DNA of 64,000 bases, from the NCBI GenBank assembly GCA_036346275.1, contig CM070728.1, positions 21,662,723-21,726,722 on the forward strand, in the 5' to 3' direction. Below the pieces are notes generated by a model. The model did not search any database and was not told the origin of the DNA. It saw nothing but the letters and a program-made list of their open reading frames with translations. The stretch is from Otatea glauca. Taxonomy: Eukaryota; Streptophyta; Magnoliopsida; Poales; Poaceae. A program made the translations under genes and the position numbers. How positions within the stretch are numbered: the stretch's first letter is position 1; each line of letters starts with the position of its first letter. Shown here in pieces: positions 1-12,200 of the stretch.

Positions 1-490
1 CATCACTATCGCTTCATCTGTGTCGGTTCTTAAGTTTTTCGGAAGAAACGATTGTGATAGATGACTTAGGAGAGGCATTAATCATAATCACTATCGGTTC
101 TCGGGTTAGAAGTGATAGTGATGTAAAGACCTTAACATTACAATCGGTTCTTATGCGGAAGTGATAGTGATACAGATTATCATCACTATCGGTTTTCATA
201 TAAAAGCGATAGTGATGAAGACGCACACATCACTATCGGTTCTTATTTAACCGATAGTGATGAAGACGCGCTCATCACTATCGGTTCTTTTCATGAAGCG
301 ATAGTGATGCAGTTATCATCACTATCGCTTTAAATAAGAACCGATAGTGATACAGACGCGCTCATCACTATCGCTTTACGGGAACCGATTGTGATGATTA
401 TGATAATCACTATCGCTTGTCTTGTAAGAACCGATCGCGATGCAGATGATCACATCACTATCGCTTTTATATGAGAACCGATAGTGATGT
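1..490. repeat. Left subterminal palindromic repeats of the large CACTA
   Basis: About eight copies of a palindrome of the form CATCACTATCGGTTCTT, short spacer, then its complement ending GATAGTGATG. In CACTA elements such subterminal repeats are the binding sites of the TNPA-type protein that brings the two ends together. The core here is CACTATCGGTT, which differs from the right arm (CTCTATCGGTT). Confidence 0.88.
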
Positions 491-1030
491 ACCTCGTTAG
501 GTTATTTATCCCACTCGAGTGAACTCTTCTCTGTTATTGTTCCAGAGGAGGTTTCTCGCCGCCACCGTAAAAAATAGCTCATATTCGTGGTTGGAAGCAA
601 TACTTGGGTGAGAAAATTTAAAATCCTCAAGGGTGGGTGTTAAGATAGTAAATTTGAAGCCCTAACTTGAGGAGATTTCCTCATTTTGCATAATTTGTGG
701 TTTTCTTCAAAATGTGAGCATTCCTTCAAACCCCTATAATTTTGTACTATGTAATTTTGATATGTCGCAAGAAAGTTTAGATTGCACTGGTATTGTGTAT
801 ATCCTATCGATTTCACACCCTTTATTTCACAAGCATGTACACATGTATTTAATTATCTTAATTTGTAGTGCTTTGATGTTAATATGGAATTATTATTGTT
901 GTCACATGATGAATGCTAGAGTTTAGGGTGCGGAACCTACGCCTCCTGCTCGACGATGCTTGTTTATAAATATACCGAACGAAATGGCATATTTATGTTT
1001 AGCGATCTCGAATTGTCCACGTTTGATAGC
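491..1030 (+). other. Leader/promoter region of the CACTA tnp2 gene
   Basis: AT-rich sequence between the left palindromes and hairpin A, with no open frame that I recognise. By position it should hold the promoter and untranslated leader of tnp2. A 70-residue frame at 714-926 shows no family features and is not called as a gene. Confidence 0.4.
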
Positions 1031-1229
1031 TCGAGGATATGTAGCCGAAAGTTCTCGGTGTGTTGTACAACTGCAGAGTAGAGATTTCGTAGCGTCTCCT
1101 CGGTATTCTCGGATACACACCCTCTTGACCTGTTGTCGAGACGTGTATATGGAGAATAGCGAGATGTCAGCCAAATTTTCTCCGAGTTGTACAACGGCTT
1201 AGGAACTTGTCGGAACCACATATCCTCGA
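1031..1229. repeat. Long hairpin A upstream of tnp2
   Basis: An inverted repeat with arms of about 88 bases (1031-1118 and 1143-1229). The left arm starts TCGAGGATATGT and the right arm ends ACATATCCTCGA. The loop contains TTGTCGAGACG. The whole unit, with about 30 bp after it (CAAACCTATTTAGAGATTAG), is a diverged direct copy of hairpin B at 8762-8971. It lies about 340 bp before the tnp2 start, probably in the leader or a leader intron. It is more decayed than copy B. Confidence 0.85.
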
Positions 1230-1570
1230 ATGGGATTAGGACCAAACCTATTTAGAGATTAGGAGTCATCGTTGGTACCCTTGTATTGTTTCGTTGTAGT
1301 CAAAAGATCTGTAGGCTACTGCACTATATAATTAGATTGTTTGATATCATTGTTCATGTTAAAAATGTATGTCTCTTATCTAGGAAATTGGAAGCTCTAA
1401 ACCAGGGAAGAATCTAGGTATCGATCGGAGTACATATTTCATATATGTTGCGTGAAATTGTCATCTATTTTGCAAAGGTAATATTAATCAAATGATGTCT
1501 CAATATTTCAAATAACTAGCTTGCCGTCGCTCCGCTTTGTGCATAATTTATTGGATGAAGTTTAATTGCG

Positions 1571-4500
1571 ATGAACCGTAAGGAATGGATGTATGCAAAA
1601 GTCGTGTGAGTGCCGAATTTCGAGAGGGTGTTAAGGAGTTCAAAAAATTGCCAAGAGGACATGGTGAGGAGGGTGTAAACTTCATATATTGTCCTTGCAT
1701 TGATTGCACTAATCTGAGAAGATTTAACAACTCACCAAATTGAGGACCACCGATTCGACGTGGCTTCGTGAGGAATTACACGTGTTGGATCCATCACGGG
1801 AGACAGTAGTACTCGCGGTATGCAATGAAGACACGGTGGAACCGGATGATGAGTTGCACTGATATGTTTGAGGAGGAGAATTTGGAGCAAATGTTGCGGG
1901 ATGTGGAGGGTAATTACACGGAAAGAGAGTTTGAAAAGTTTAAAAGCTTGATGGAAGACGATGCCAAACCACTGCTCACAAAGTTGCAAAGCGTAATACA
2001 CCAAGTTGGGTTCGGTCCTTGCATTGTTCGAATCAAGGCAAAACACCGCTGGATGATACAAGTTTCAATGCACTTCTAGTTCTTCTATCGGATCCGCTTC
2101 CGAGGGAAACGAGTTGCCAATGAGCATTTATGAAGCGAAGAAGCTACTATGTCCCATGGGAATGGAAATAGAAAGGATACATGCATGTCCGAATGATTGC
2201 ATCTTGTACCGTAACGCACATCAGAGCTACACGCTTGTCCGGCTTATGCGGTGTGCCCTGCACAAACAAAAGGAGAAGCGTAACAACAAGAAGCGTAAGA
2301 GCCGAGGAAACGACAGCGGTGAAGAGGTCACTAAAGGTGCACCGCCAAGGTATTGTGGTACTTGCCCATCATTCCTCGTCTCGAGAGGTTGTTTGCAAAT
2401 CCTAGAGAGGCGTAATTGTTGTGTTGGCATTATGAGTCTCGAAAGGAAGATAGAAAGTCGAGACACCTGCCGATTCGGCTCAATGGAGAAACATCGATTG
2501 GAAATATAAGGAGTTTGGTGCCAAATGAGGAACATAAGATTTGGGTTGAGTATCGATGGAATGAATCCGCTTGGTAACATGAGCAATCGTCACAAAGACG
2601 TGGCGATTCATTGTGCATCTACAACCTCCTCCTTGGTTGTGCATGAAGCGGAAGTATATCATGATGTCGCTATAATCTCGGGACCCAAACAGTAGGAAAT
2701 GATATTGATGTGTACTCGCTCCACCGACGAGGATTTGGTAAAATTGTGGAATGACGGGTCATTGTGTGGGATGCGCATGTAAGAGAGCATTTCACCCTAC
2801 TGCTATGGTATTTTGCACCGTAAATGATTTTCCGCTCTTGGAAATTTGGCAAAGCTACAGATTTAAAGGAGCAAAAGCGTGTCCTATTTGTGAAGAGGAG
2901 ATCGAGAGCCTATGGTCGCCAAATTCCAAGAAAACTGTATATGGGTCACCGAGGTTTCTACCTCAAGTCATCGATACCGTAAGATGGATGACAAATTTGA
3001 TGGAAAGAGGGAAATCCGTTCGCACCGCAGACCTATGAGTGGTAGGCAAGTATATTCACGTAGAGGATATCGATGTTCAAGACGGAAAGAGCCAGAATCG
3101 CTCGTTCTAGGACCATTTGGAAGAAGAGGTCAATATTTTGGGACTTACTGCATCGAAGGAGTTAGATGTCCGGCATTGTATTGATGTCATGCACGTTGAA
3201 AAGAATGTCTCGCGATAATTTGGTTGGCATCCGCTGAACATACCGAAAGACAAAGGATGGTGTGAATGCTCGTCGCGACATGGCCTACATGGGAATCGTG
3301 CCTGTGCTTGCGGTGATTGAGGAGGATGGAAAAGGTCCGTATATCCCCGCCGCATGCTACACCTCGCCCAAGAAGGAGAAAGAGGACCTTTGCAAATGTC
3401 TCCAAGGTATTAAAGTTCCATCCGCTACTCCGCCAACATTAAGAAGCTTGTGTCCTTGGATGATTTGAAGTTGCTAGGCATGAAGTCCCACGACCGCCAT
3501 GTCTTGATGACCCAAATGCTCCTGGGTTGCAATAAGAAATATTTTGCCAGAGGATGTCAGTTTGCAATCACGGTCGTGTTACTTCTTCAATGTGATCTCC
3601 CGCAGTTATTGACCCGACATGCTAGACAACTTGCAGAGTGAGGTGGTGCGGACTTTATGTCGACTTGAGATGCATTTCCCACCGCCATTCTTCGACATCA
3701 TGGTCCACCTTGTTGTTCACCTTGTTAGAGAGATTAAGATATGTGGACCCGCTTTCTTACGCTACATGTATCCGCTTGAGAGGTACATGGGTATATTAAA
3801 GTCCTACGTAAGGAATCGGTCAAGCCCGAGGGTAGTATTGTGGAAGGTTATGGACCAAAAGGTTATTGAGTTTTGTGTGGACTATCTCGAAAAGACAAGC
3901 AATCGGTGTTCTTCTATCTCGCCACGAGGGCGATTTTGCGGCAAAGGAACCGTGGGGTCGAAACTAACGAGGCCACGGTTTGATATGTATTGCAAAGCGA
4001 TCCGATGCCTTGCGTAATAGCGCAGGTTGCAGGTACATCGAGCAAAGACAAGTCGATATTACGGGAGAGAATCCACATATGGATGAGCTTTCCATAATGC
4101 GAGAACACAACGATAGATTTCTCACATGGTTCAAACAAAAGGCGGAGGTCTCTGTTAGTGAGACTATCAAATGGTTGGTCGATGGACCTAGATTTAATGT
4201 ACAAACATGGCGGGTACGATATTAATGGGTACACCTTTACATCGAAAGTCGATGGGAAGAGTATCTTGTTCAAAACATGGTGTAAGCATAGATGCTTTGT
4301 CCGATGAACATCACTCAAAAGGAGGATCCTCAATGGCAATGAACTCTTACTACGGGTGATCAAGAAATTTGGGAGCTCGACACGAATATACCAAATTCCA
4401 TTGTTCGATGTAAGTGAGTGGGACTTCCACATGGAGTGAAGGTCGACAAGAGAGGTTTTACCTTGTGGATCTAAACAGAGTCGCCTACAAAGAAGATCCA

Positions 4501-4742
4501 TTCATCCTGCGAAGCAAGCAAATCAAGTCTTCTACGTGTGTGATCCGCCAATCCAAATTGCACGTCGCCCTTTGTGGCAAGCGGCGGATCGTTGGTGTTG
4601 AAGATATCGAGATGAAGAAGAGTACGACCAATTTGATGAAATACCTCCGCTTATGTATGGGGCCTTTCTTAGCGTGAACGACGACACACATAGAAGAAAT
4701 TACATACGTGTAGATCATCAAGAAGGGTTGTATTGTAAATAA
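1571..4742 (+). pseudogene. CACTA transposase TNP2, frameshifted
   Basis: The full domain series of plant CACTA transposases is legible once the frames are followed. A Transpos_assoc N-terminus starts at 1571 (MNRKEWMY, then CPCIDCTN). Next come GFVRNYTCWIHHG near 1760 and the Transposase_21 block with YEAKKLLCPMGM and IHACPNDCILYR at 2125-2210. Then FKGAKACPICEEE near 2860, YGSPRFLP, and MHVEKNV near 3190 follow. A DUF4218-like block carries EIKICGPAFLRYMYPLERYMG at 3730-3790. A DUF4216-like block with LNRVAYKEDPF lies near 4470, and the frame ends at a TAA at 4740. No single frame survives. I see repeated one-base losses (the first near 1591) and stops, so no transposase can be made as read. 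The usual enzyme would cut and rejoin at CACTA ends in the nucleus. Confidence 0.9.
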
Positions 4743-5199
4743 AAGGAGTACGCCAATGTATCACTATGCTATGTGTTTGAAATATTTGTATTGTACATAA
4801 ATGTAGTTTCGTGTTTCAAATTAAGGTTATGTGTACGTATGAAACTTTCACAATTTTTGTGAATGGATTGCAAGAAAAGAAGGCACTTTACATTAAATCA
4901 TTTCAAAATTTTCAAAATACTTGAACTTTATTTGAAAAACATTTGACTTTTCTACTCTTTGAGGAAGTAACATGTGGACAAAGTGAATTTGGGCTTCTTT
5001 TTGAATGCCAACTCTTTTGCCAAAATCCTTTTGGAGAAGACTTGTAGTATCACAAGGTATATTCTGCAAAATTTCAAAATTACAATTATATTTGCAAAAT
5101 TTATGGTCGTTTTACTCTTTCATCACATATTTCAAAGAAATTCGGACTTCATGGTTTGTCCGAAAACAAATAGTGCGATGAACTACAATTGTGTCGGGT
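4743..5199. other. AT-rich 3' flank of tnp2
   Basis: AT-rich DNA following the tnp2 stop, presumably the 3' untranslated region and terminator. No gene is recognised. The first palindrome of the internal array begins near 5190. Confidence 0.5.
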
Positions 5200-7110
5200 T
5201 TTTTAAAACCAGATAGTGATATGATCATTTATGTCGGTTTTTTTTAAAACTCGATAGTGATATATTCTATTATTTGTGTCGGTTTTTTTTCCAAAAACCG
5301 ATAGTAATAATAATTTTTTTTGCAAATGCTTAACAGTGGAATGCAATTATCTGTGTCGGTTTTTTAGAAAAAAACCGATAGTAATACTAATTTTTGAAAA
5401 TGCAAGTGGAATGCAATTATCTCGTGTCGTTTTCAAAAACCCGATAGTGATACTAATTATTAGTATCGGTATTTTTAAAAAACCGATAGTAATACTAATT
5501 TTTTTTTGCAAATGCCTAACAGTGGAATTCAACTATCTGTGTCGGTTTTTTAAAAAAACCCCGATAGTGATATTGATTATTAGTGTCGGTTTTTTTAAAA
5601 AATCGATAGTAATACTAATTTTTTTTGCAAATGCCTAACAAATGAATTCAAGTATCTGTGTCGGTTTTTCAAAAAAAACCCGATAGTGATACGAATTATT
5701 AGTGTCGGTTTTCTTAAAAAACCGATAGTAATACTTTTTTTTTTTTTGCAAATGCCTAACAGTGGAATTCAACAATCTGTGTCGGTTTTTAAAAAAAAAC
5801 CCGATAGTGATACTCATTATTAGTGTCGGTTTTTTTAGAAAACCGATAGTAATACTGATTTTTTTGCAAATGCCTAATGATGAATTCAAGTATACGTGTC
5901 GGTTTTTCAAAAAACCCGATAGTGATACTAATTATTAGTGTCGGTTTTTTAAAAACCGATAGTAATACTAATTTTTTTGCAAATGCCTAACAAAGGAATT
6001 CAACTATTTGTGTCGGTTTTTCCAAAACGCGATAGTGATAGATACTTATGTGTGTCGGTTTTGTTAAAAACCGATAGTAATAATAATTTTTTTGCAAATG
6101 CTTAATGATGGAATGCAATTATCTCGTGTCGATTTTTAGAAGAAAACCGATAGTAATACTAATTTTTTGAAAATGCAGTGGAATGCAATTATACGTGTCG
6201 GGTTTTCAAAACCCGATAGTGATATCGATTATTAGTGTCGATTTTTTAAAAACCGATAGTAATACTAATTTTTTTGCAAATGCCTAATGATGAATTCAAG
6301 TATCGTGTCGGTTTTTCCAAAACGCGATAGTGATAAATACTTATGTGTGTCGGTTTGTTAAAACAACCGATAGTAATAATAATTTTTTGGAAAATGCCCG
6401 ATGCTGGAATGCAATTATACGTGTCGGTTTTTAGAAGAAAACCGATAGTAATACTCATTTTTTGAAAATGCAAGTGGAATGGAATTATACGTGTCGGGTT
6501 TTCAAAAACCCGATAGTGATACTAGTTATTAGTGTCGGTTTTTAAAAACCGATAGTACTACTAATTTTTTTGCAAATGCCTAACGATGGAATTCAAGATA
6601 TGTTTCGGTTTTAAAAAACCCGATAGTGATACTAATTATTAGTGTCGGGTTGTTTTAAAACCGATAGTAATACTACTTTTTTGCAAATGCCTAACGATTG
6701 GAATTGAAGTATTCGTGTCGGTTTTTAAAAAAACCCGATAGTGATACTAATTATTAGTGTCGGGTTTTTTAAAACCGATAGTAATAGTACTTTTTTTGCA
6801 AATGCCTAACAAAGGAATTTAACTATTCGTGTCGGTTTTTCAAAAACCCGATAGTGATACTAATTATTAGTGTCGGGTTTTTTAAAACCGATAGTAATAC
6901 TACTTTTTTTGCAAATGCCTAACAAAGGAATTCAACTATACGTGTCGGTTTTTCAAAAACCCGATAGTGATATTATCTTATACGTGTCGGGTTGGTGAAA
7001 AACCGATAGTAATGTTAATTTTTATGCTAAACTAACGATGGAATGCATTTAGTTGTGTCGGTTTTATTCAAAACCGATAGTGATAGAATCATTTGTTTGG
7101 TTTTGTTAAA
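5200..7110. repeat. Internal tandem array of ~115-120-bp palindrome units
   Basis: Roughly fifteen units, each with two short foldbacks. One is GTGTCGG, a T-run, an A-run, then CCCGATAGTGATA. The other is GTGTCGGTTTTT followed by AAAAACCGATAGTAATA. A spacer close to TTTTGCAAATGCCTAAC separates units; successive spacers near 5507, 5627, 5748, 5866 and 5977 give the period. The ACCGATAGT core is the same as in the subterminal repeats, but the array sits between the two transposon genes, directly upstream of the second gene's GC-rich leader. Confidence 0.9.
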
Positions 7111-7149
7111 ACCGACAAGAATGCTTTTTTTTTTGCTAATGCCTAACAA

Positions 7150-7681
7150 TGGAACTTTGGCGCGCACCTCATTTTATTCCCGCCTCCCCACGCTCCTAAC
7201 CATTGCCTCGCCGCCCGACGCTCCTAACCCTAGCCCACCGCCACGCCGCCCGACCGCCCGACTCCCACCACACCGACGACCCCACTCCACCCCACGCCGC
7301 CTCCGCTCGACGCCACCCTCCGCCCCACTCTACCCCACGCCGCCTCCGCCTAACGCCACCCTCCGCCCCACTCCACCCCACGCCCTCCCTCCGCCCACGC
7401 CGCCTCCGCCCCACGCCGCCTCCGCTGACGCCACCCTCCGCCCCACTCCACCCCACGCCGCCTCCGCCCGACACCACCCTCGCCCCACTCCACCCCACGC
7501 CGCCCGACGCCACCCTCCGCCTCGACGCAGCCCCACGCGGACGCCCGCCCGACGCCACCCTCCGCCCCGACGCTCGACGCCACCCTCCGCCCGACGTCAC
7601 CCCCGCCCGCCCACGCCGACCCTTCGCTCGACGCAGCCCCATCGCCGCCTCTTCGCCTCGACGCCGAGGTAAACACATCTG
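7150..7681 (+). promoter_or_regulatory. GC-rich promoter/first-exon region of the second CACTA gene
   Basis: An abrupt GC-rich, C-dominated block (CCGCCCGACGCCACC-like repeats) between the internal array and an AT-rich intron-like stretch. It ends GCCGAG then GTAAAC, a plausible splice donor near 7668. The smaller CACTA has a matching block at 22790-23260 in the same relative position, which supports a conserved first exon/leader rather than a captured gene. Open frames on both strands across it are low-complexity and are not called as proteins. Confidence 0.5.
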
Positions 7682-8755
7682 TCACCAAATTTTTGCTAGA
7701 ACAAAGCCGCTTAATGACCGTGCAATATATTCTACAGTCTTCAATTTTGATTTAACTTGAGAAACAGGAAATGAAAAGCAAAGGTACTGACCAATGATAA
7801 ATTAGACCAATGATGTTGCAAACAAGAATATGTTAACCAATTTACTGCAATTGATGTAACACAAAAATTACTGCACTGGTTTGTATGTATATACTAGGGT
7901 GGGTCAGATTTGTCTATTTGGTAGGATCTGTTTTAGTTTTGTCGGTGTGAATGTGTTTCATGGAGATTTCGCAAGGAGGGATGTGCTCGTGAGGGATTCG
8001 AGGTTGAGACGGACTTATGTTGGATGTAGCTGCTTCCGAGTTTGAATTTGATTTTATGTTCTAGGTTTTTCGAGGGAGCAGATCCGTGGTAGTTCGCTAG
8101 TGCTAAGTTCATATCCTTGGTGACATTAGAGTTGTATTTGTTCTTTTACTTCATGTTGAGCACTTGTGACGCTTAGATTCTCCGATCCGCAGAGTTGTTC
8201 TAGTGAACAAGTGTGGAATGGGGGTTTTTTATGATATGAAGCCTACACGAATGGTGTGACAAAAAAAAGGGAACCGGTGAGTAAGAGATTATAGTGTTTT
8301 TTTCATTAACCGTGTTGGCTGGTGCTTAAGTTTTACATGTTTTGCAATGTAAAAGAGTGGGGTTTGTTGAGCTCCGTGAAGGATACAATGCTAGACATGA
8401 TGCTATGTTCTCAATGTTTTTCTCGTAAGTTATATGTATAGTAACTACTTGTTTTTCTATAGGTTCCTCGGTGTTTTCTATAGGTTTCTCGGGTTTTTCT
8501 GTAATAAGGATCTTTTCCGGTCTTAGGTATAATGTCTTGTTGTAATTTAAGTTCAGTTATTTTGTTGCATAATTACATTAGTATTGATTTTGTTTTCTTT
8601 GGGAATGAAGTGTGTGCTTTAATGGTTTTATCATATAAAAATGGCACTTTCACGAATAACACATACACATCATGTTTTTACCCTAGCAATAGGATTGTGT
8701 ACATCATGCTATCTTAAAGCTTCAGAAACTGCTCAAGTATTGATTTACGTATTTT
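7682..8755 (+). other. Intron-like spacer before hairpin B
   Basis: T-rich sequence with no recognisable gene, between the putative donor near 7668 and the hairpin. It is probably the first intron of the second CACTA gene. Confidence 0.4.
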
Positions 8756-8761
8756 GGACAG

Positions 8762-8971
8762 TTCGAGGATATGTGGTTCGAGCAAGTTCCTGACCTGTTG
8801 TACAACTCACAGAGTAGGTTTCGGTAGTGTCTCCCTGGTGTTCTCCGGATACACACCCCTCTCGACAGGTTGTCGAGACGTGTATCTGGAGAACAGCGGG
8901 GAGATGCTGCCGAAATTTTCTCTGGAGTTGTACAACAGCTCAGGAACTTGTCCGAACCACATATCCTCGAA
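8762..8971. repeat. Long hairpin B upstream of the Transposase_24/Ulp1 gene
   Basis: A near-perfect inverted repeat. Arm 8762-8854 pairs with 8881-8971 at about nine in ten positions. The 26-base loop (8855-8880) contains CTCGAC-AGGTT-GTCGAG, a small perfect stem of its own. The outer arm starts TTCGAGGATATGTGGTTCG and the partner ends CCGAACCACATATCCTCGAA. Copy A of the same hairpin precedes tnp2. A transcript would fold into a roughly 90-bp duplex, the type of precursor that dicer-like enzymes process. Rice CACTA elements are known to host the microRNA miR820, but I do not find that sequence here. Confidence 0.92.
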
Positions 8972-9222
8972 TGGGATTAGGACCAAACCTATTTAGAGAT
9001 TAGGAGTTATCGTTCGTACGTATTCAGTTGGTCAACATATAGACTTTTCTTGAAGATCATTCGCTCATCTGTTACTCTACTGCAATATGCTAGAACAATG
9101 ACATGCTATGAATTATCCATTGACCTGTTGCTTCGGATGATTTATTGTGAAGTTCACATAATAGCTACGAATTGCTTTCTCTCATGTCAAATATTTGTCC
9201 ATGTTAGATAGGAAAACTCAAA

Positions 9223-12200
9223 ATGTCGCAATTAGAGAGCATCGGCTCATCGCCAGAAAGAGTAGAAGGTGCTCCTGAGGGGCGCAGCGAACTTCCGAGT
9301 GTCGAGCCGAGCCAAGTTCGAAATGTCGAGGGGCCGAGTAAGGTGAGGAAGGCCCGAGGACCGAGCAAAGGAGCCACAGGGAGAACACCGCAAATTCTCC
9401 ACTTCAATGCGACGGCGTTTGCACGGGTCCTCCCAAGTGTAAGGGGCGATACCGCCATTCCTGCAATCGGTGAGGAGAGAGTTCCTATAACGGTTAAGGA
9501 TTGGAGAAAGGAGGTCGCACGAGCGTAAGAACCGGTGTGGGACGAGGTTAAAGGAAAATGGATTATAGAAGAGGAGGATGAAAATAATGTCAGCGATGCG
9601 CCTTGAAGAGGATGGGTGTGGCTCGAGGCACTTCAGGTCTACATGCACAAGTGAGTACGTCGGCCAAAGGCCGTGCACCATTCGAGAGGTATCCGCTCGT
9701 GACTACCGATGTTTGGGAGGAGTTCACGAGGATCAAGAGTACGCCCGAGGCGAGGAGCCGAGACAGAGGAACGTTGCTACCCGTGAGGTCGAACACGCAC
9801 GCCGCACCACCTGGTTCGGTGGCTACGAAGGAAGAAAGCGAATGGGCACGACTAGCCGAGGAGTGCGCCTAACTCCGGACAACGATGCCTTACTCGCACA
9901 TATGTGAGGAGCGGGCACGGATCGGGTACTAGCGAGGACAAAGAAAACCGCGGACGGCGGTGGTAGTACCAAACCCCACTATCGCGCAAGTCGCCTCCGC
10001 CATCGTAAGATATCAAACTTACTACATTGCAAGAGACCATTCCTATCAGATTTAAGATCTAATTGCACTCGCTTATTGCAGGAGGAGGTAAGCGGAGGAA
10101 AGAGCAGGGACCTTTCTTAGCCAAGGGTCAAATGACATCCTATCCATCGCGATCGGAAGCTCGACCATAAGGGCCGGTGCTTGCCGCAGGTCGGGCATAC
10201 GAAGAAGTCCTACTTCCAAGATGCTGCTTCGAGTACTAGATCAAGAACATGGGAGGCACGTGCAGAGCGCCTGAAGGACACGCTTAGGGAGCAGCTGAGG
10301 GAGGAGATCTCGGAGGAGATGAGGGTGCAGATGATGGCACGTGAGGAGGAGATGAGGGTGGAGATGATGGCACGTGAGAAGCGCCTAAGGGCCGAGATGA
10401 TGGCGATGATCTCCTGCAGTCGAGCCGATGCCCCGCCATCAGAGAAACCTGTGCCCCACCAAGTAGCGAGGGTTCCAAAAATGATAAGTCCGGTCCCCAG
10501 TTGAAGGTAATAATTAATTTTGCCTTACTTAATGGTGCGAGGGTAACTCTTCATATGTTTTCTCTCAAGTTGCGAACTTTTGCAGCGCCTACCAAGTGCC
10601 ACCACCCGACGGAAGACGGATTTCTGCTGAGGTCGCGACGCGTGTTGCATTTCCATGCAAGGAGACCGACACGGTGCATGGTCACCTTTGGGAAGGGCTA
10701 CATGAGGGTCCAGTGGACTACGCCCACGGCCTTCTTATCACATGTGCTTGAGTTCCCCTAACGAAGACATCACCACTCTCGGGCCAGCGCGATGTCGCTC
10801 ATCAAGTGGCCCACGACAGCGCCGATCTTGGTCAAGGTAAACATCCTCACGCCTTACGTACCATTCCAGAGTATTGCAACAAGTTACTTAATTATGCGCG
10901 TGCTTTGTAGGTTCCTACCGCACTGCGCCGCTCCCACGATCGTGACGAGCCCCGCACAAAGTACTGAGCTGGTGTATAAAAGGACTAGCACGACAACCAC
11001 GTAACCACTGGAGGCCTCGCTAAAAGGCTAGGCTCATAAAGGCCACATCGCCCCTCGTGTACATGAAAAGCCCATTGCCCCGACTCTGAGACTCCTTCGC
11101 CCGTAAAGGAGAGCCAAGATGCACACACGTGAAGCCTTATGAATTTAAGGCCTACGACATGGAAAGCCCTTCGCCTCCCAAAGAAATTGAACGCTCTAGG
11201 CATATGGACTCGATACCCATGGATGGTACATTGACAAAGCGAAAGAGAGCGAGCGTGTCGACTTCAATGTTAGATACGAGAAGGGACATTTCCACCGCGA
11301 GGAGGATGGGACATTCCGCTAGTTTTGAGGATCTGTTCGTCTGTACTCAACCGATAGCCATCGATATTTCTACCAGACGATCCTAGACGCCGTGAGTATC
11401 GCACCACGCTGCACGACCTTATGACTTCCATAGGATTTTGCATTACGCTTTTAACATTCAATGCGAGTTGCGAGGCGATGAGGCGCGGGTCGTGACGAAT
11501 CGACAACTAGTTGGGTTAAATCGACCACGAGCTTGTGTCCGCGACGATGGCTAGGCTTCAACCGAATGGGTTGCGGCTACATCAAGAGGGCATTGCAAGT
11601 CGAGTCAAGAAGGGCTTCATTCTATTCCCGCACCACGAGGAGTAAGTACTACTTCACTGCTCAATTACTTCTACACACCGAAACCGTATGTGAACTTATT
11701 TTCTTCATTTGCATACCATTTAATAAGCAACCATTGGGTTCTACTCGTGTTCTTCCGAGCGACAACAAAGTGTACACTTTTAATTCGCTTGATAAGAGAC
11801 CGATGGCCTACGCGATCAAGCCTCCTTTGGAGCAGTAAGTGCACCACTCTTATCTAACATTTTCTGTATTTAACTACATTCATTAATTTTTTACTCAACG
11901 ACATCTTTCCAATGTATATAGGGGTTTCAAGGAATACGTCAAGGTGAGGGACACACGACGACAAAAAGGGCTCCAAGCTGGAGTATGTCCGCTTCAAGGT
12001 ACAAGTGGCTATCATATATAAGATTTAGATTTTCTGACATATTTTCTTTGTCTCTTAATTTATTTTTCTTTCTTCACAAGTGTCATCAATGTAGGTAAGC
12101 GACGATCACTGTGGTTTGTATGTCATGCAACACATGGTGATCTTGATTGTCGGCTCGCACTGCTTCCCGAGGTAGTACATGCATATACAATTGGTCTTTC

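Noticed and set aside
935..1010. Ulp1-like fragment (FINIPNEMAYLC) before hairpin A
   Set aside because: It faintly resembles Ulp1 core wording and a stretch near 23905, but the match is short and may be chance.
7043..7760. Proline/arginine-rich frames on both strands (up to 209 codons)
   Set aside because: Low-complexity C-rich DNA opens frames on every strand. No domain, and the block matches the position of a non-conserved leader in the other CACTA.
8762..8971. Identification of the hairpin as miR820
   Set aside because: The arms do not contain the miR820 sequence as I know it; only the general setting (hairpin in a rice CACTA) is similar.
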